Positions 62,526-64,000 of a DNA stretch of 64,000 bases are shown piece after piece (the first letter of the stretch is position 1; every line of letters starts with the position of its first letter). A program made the position numbers and the translations under genes. Source of the DNA: Salinarimonas ramus (lineage in GTDB: Bacteria > Pseudomonadota > Alphaproteobacteria > Rhizobiales > Beijerinckiaceae); assembly GCF_014645695.1 (NCBI RefSeq), contig NZ_BMMF01000003.1, positions 310,001 to 374,000 on the forward strand, in the 5' to 3' direction. The notes beneath the pieces are model-generated. The model made no database searches. It was not told the origin of the DNA and was given only the letters and a program-made list of their open reading frames with translations.

Positions 62526-62553
62526 AAAAAGGCGCCCGGTCTCCCGGGCGCCC
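62526..62553 (-). terminator. Intrinsic terminator of the aldolase transcript
   Basis: GGCGCCCGG (62531-62539) pairs with CCGGGCGCC (62544-62552) around TCTC. On the minus strand the stem is followed by TTTTTCGTGT, so it terminates the aldolase (and pgk) messages; read on the plus strand it may also serve mgsA. Confidence 0.88.
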
Positions 62554-62584
62554 CTTGCGTGTCGTCCTGTCGAAAAGGCCGGCT

Positions 62585-63610
62585 TCAGGCCGCCTGCTTC
62601 TCCAGGTCCGCCGACCACTCGCCGGTGGAGGCGAGCCCGTTCATGCGGGCGCGGTGGTTGAAGGCCGCCTGGCCGGCGGCGACGTTCTCCGGCTTGCCGG
62701 ACCAGGCCCGCTGCGGGGCGGCCTGGAGAGCGCGGCCGTAGGAGAAGGTCATGTGCCAGGGGAAGCCGCCGATCTTGTTCATGGCGTCGAGATGGGCGGT
62801 CGCCTCCTCGTCCGACTGGCCGCCGGAGAGATAGGCGATGCCGGGCACCGCCACGGGGACGCAGCGCTCCAGCACCTGGATCGTGCGCTCGGCCACCTCG
62901 TCGACGGAGGCCTGCTTCGGCGACTTCTTGCCCGGGACGATCATGTTGGGCTTGAGCACCGTGCCCTCGAGCACGACGCGCATCTCGTAGAGCTCTTGAT
63001 AGAGCGTCTTGAGCACCCACTCGGTGACCTCGGCGCAGCGCTTGATGTCGTGCCCGCCGTCCATGAGGACCTCGGGCTCGACGATCGGCACGATGTCCGC
63101 TTCCTGGCAGATCGCGGCGTAGCGCGCGAGCGCGTGCATGTTCGACTTCACCGCCGTCCAGGTGGGAATGCCGTCGGCGATGTCGATCACCGCGCGCCAC
63201 TTCGCGAAGCGGGCACCGAGCTCGTAGTATTCCTTCATGCGCTTGGGCAGACCGTCGAGACCCTCGGTGATGGTCTCGCCCGGGCAGCACTGCAGGGGCT
63301 TCGCGCCCGCGTCGACCTTGATGCCGGGGATCGAGCCCGCGGCCTTGATCAGGTCGACCATGGACGTGCCGTCCTTGGCCTTCTGGCGAATGGTCTCGTC
63401 GTAGAGGATGACGCCCGAGATGCGCTCGCTCATGGCCGGCTCGGTGCGGAACATGAACTCGCGATAGTCGCGGCGGTTCTCCTCGGTGTTCTCGACGTTG
63501 ATGTCGTCGAAACGCTTCTTGATGGTGGAGTTGCTCTCGTCGGCGGCGAGCAGGCCCTTGCCGGGCTGCACCATCGCGTAGGCGACCTCGGTGAGCTGGT
63601 CGATGTTCAT
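62585..63610 (-). CDS. Fructose-bisphosphate aldolase, class I
   Basis: A 341-residue aldolase of the eukaryote-like class I, metal-independent and Schiff-base forming. The start PGKGLLAADESNSTIKKRF and the motif VDAGAKPLQCCPGE are typical. The lysines of the active site are in KWRAVIDI and the Schiff-base Lys in VLEGTVLKPNMIVPG. The C-terminal PWHMTFSYGRALQAAPQRAW is intact. It directly follows pgk in the same direction (40-base gap), as part of a glycolysis/gluconeogenesis cluster. ATG at 63608-63610 after AAAGGAAAG. Confidence 0.95.
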   Translation of the reverse strand: MNIDQLTEVAYAMVQPGKGLLAADESNSTIKKRFDDINVENTEENRRDYREFMFRTEPAMSERISGVILYDETIRQKAKDGTSMVDLIKAAGSIPGIKVDAGAKPLQCCPGETITEGLDGLPKRMKEYYELGARFAKWRAVIDIADGIPTWTAVKSNMHALARYAAICQEADIVPIVEPEVLMDGGHDIKRCAEVTEWVLKTLYQELYEMRVVLEGTVLKPNMIVPGKKSPKQASVDEVAERTIQVLERCVPVAVPGIAYLSGGQSDEEATAHLDAMNKIGGFPWHMTFSYGRALQAAPQRAWSGKPENVAAGQAAFNHRARMNGLASTGEWSADLEKQAA

Positions 63611-63652
63611 CGCGCCCCTTTCCTTTCCATGATGATCGTTACGGTACGGATC

Positions 63653-64000
63653 TCAGCGACGCAGCGCCTCGACACCCGGCAGGCTCTTGCCCTCGAGCCA
63701 TTCCAGGAAGGCGCCACCGGCGGTGGAGACGTAGGAGAAGTCCTCCGCCACGCCGGCATGGTTGAGGGCGGAGACGGTGTCGCCGCCGCCCGCGATGGAG
63801 ACGAGCGCGCCCGCGCGGGTGCGCTCCGCGGCGTAACGCGCGGCTTCCACGGTGCCCTTGTCGAAGGGGGTCTTCTCGAAGGCGCCGAGCGGCCCGTTCC
63901 AGACGAGCGTCTTCGCGTCTGCGATGGTGGCGCGCACACGGTCGACCGAGAGCGAGCCGACGTCGAGGATCATGCCCTCGTCGGGGATCGCGTCGACGCC
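63653..64000 (-). CDS. pgk: Phosphoglycerate kinase, C-terminal part (5' end beyond window)
   Basis: About 115 C-terminal residues are in the window. They include [19 protein letters not shown] and [16 protein letters not shown] (the nucleotide-binding glycine loop), plus the family's terminal [25 protein letters not shown] transfers phosphate from 1,3-bisphosphoglycerate to ADP. The reading frame continues through the window edge (GVDAIPDEG before MILDVG). It lies just upstream of the class I aldolase. Confidence 0.96.
   Translation of the reverse strand, partial: GVDAIPDEGMILDVGSLSVDRVRATIADAKTLVWNGPLGAFEKTPFDKGTVEAARYAAERTRAGALVSIAGGGDTVSALNHAGVAEDFSYVSTAGGAFLEWLEGKSLPGVEALRR

Overview
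The window is a GC-rich (about 70% by eye), gene-dense bacterial chromosome segment. It points to an alphaproteobacterium, most likely of the Hyphomicrobiales. The evidence is an FNR/FixK-type regulator end, an Omp19-like Inh-domain lipoprotein, DUF1150 next to a small Hsp20, DUF2937, DUF2442, DUF983, an sdhCDAB operon and a GTTC-N7-GTTC (alphaproteobacterial LexA type) box. I cannot name the genus. No rRNA, tRNA, CRISPR array, integrase or complete insertion sequence was found.

Layout. 1-9.9 kb: end of an FNR-like regulator with a strong terminator, a long-chain acyl-CoA ligase, RNase R, an ABC-F ATPase, a DinB-like protein, and a nucleotide-sugar dehydrogenase/aminotransferase pair. 10-15 kb: a lone flagellin gene, then the fatty-acid cluster fabD-fabG-acpP-fabF. 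15-19 kb: mltG, a 2'-5' RNA ligase-like protein and an HWE/HisKA_2-type sensor kinase. 19-23.6 kb (minus): sdhC-sdhD-sdhA-vapD-sdhB and an Omp19-like lipoprotein; a VapD-type gene sits inside the succinate dehydrogenase operon. 23.7-25.7 kb: a WD40/unknown/DUF2937 operon. 25.7-33.3 kb: a TRAP transporter (DctP, Q, M) with a winged-helix regulator, divergent from a fused 5-oxoprolinase. 33.5-37.7 kb: a polyamine-type ABC importer. 37.9-44.8 kb: a thioredoxin-reductase-like flavoprotein, DUF983, NUDIX, an MFS exporter, a D-threonine-aldolase-like enzyme, a BCCT carrier and a universal stress protein. 45-49.4 kb: hypothetical genes, FtsH, DUF1150 and Hsp20. 49.4-51.3 kb: an AT-richer accessory island. 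51.2-61.4 kb: a small XRE protein, SDRs, DUF1810, a SorAB-like sulfite dehydrogenase, a diguanylate cyclase, a cyclase-family hydrolase, DUF2442 and an acyl-CoA dehydrogenase. 61.3-64 kb: a VKOR-like protein, methylglyoxal synthase, class I aldolase and the 3' part of pgk.

The most unusual locus is the island at about 49.6-51.25 kb. Two genes of low GC overlap by ATGA: a 315-residue soluble protein and a 199-residue protein with four membrane segments. Size, order and some by-eye motif resemblance recall the RexA-RexB phage-exclusion pair of phage lambda. They are preceded by a near-consensus promoter whose -10 element lies inside a perfect GTTC-N7-GTTC box, so LexA (SOS) control is predicted. 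I regard this as a candidate DNA-damage-inducible defence or abortive-infection system.

Two families of palindromic intergenic repeats recur through the window. One has two near-complete copies of about 190-200 bp at 42.5 and 52.1 kb.
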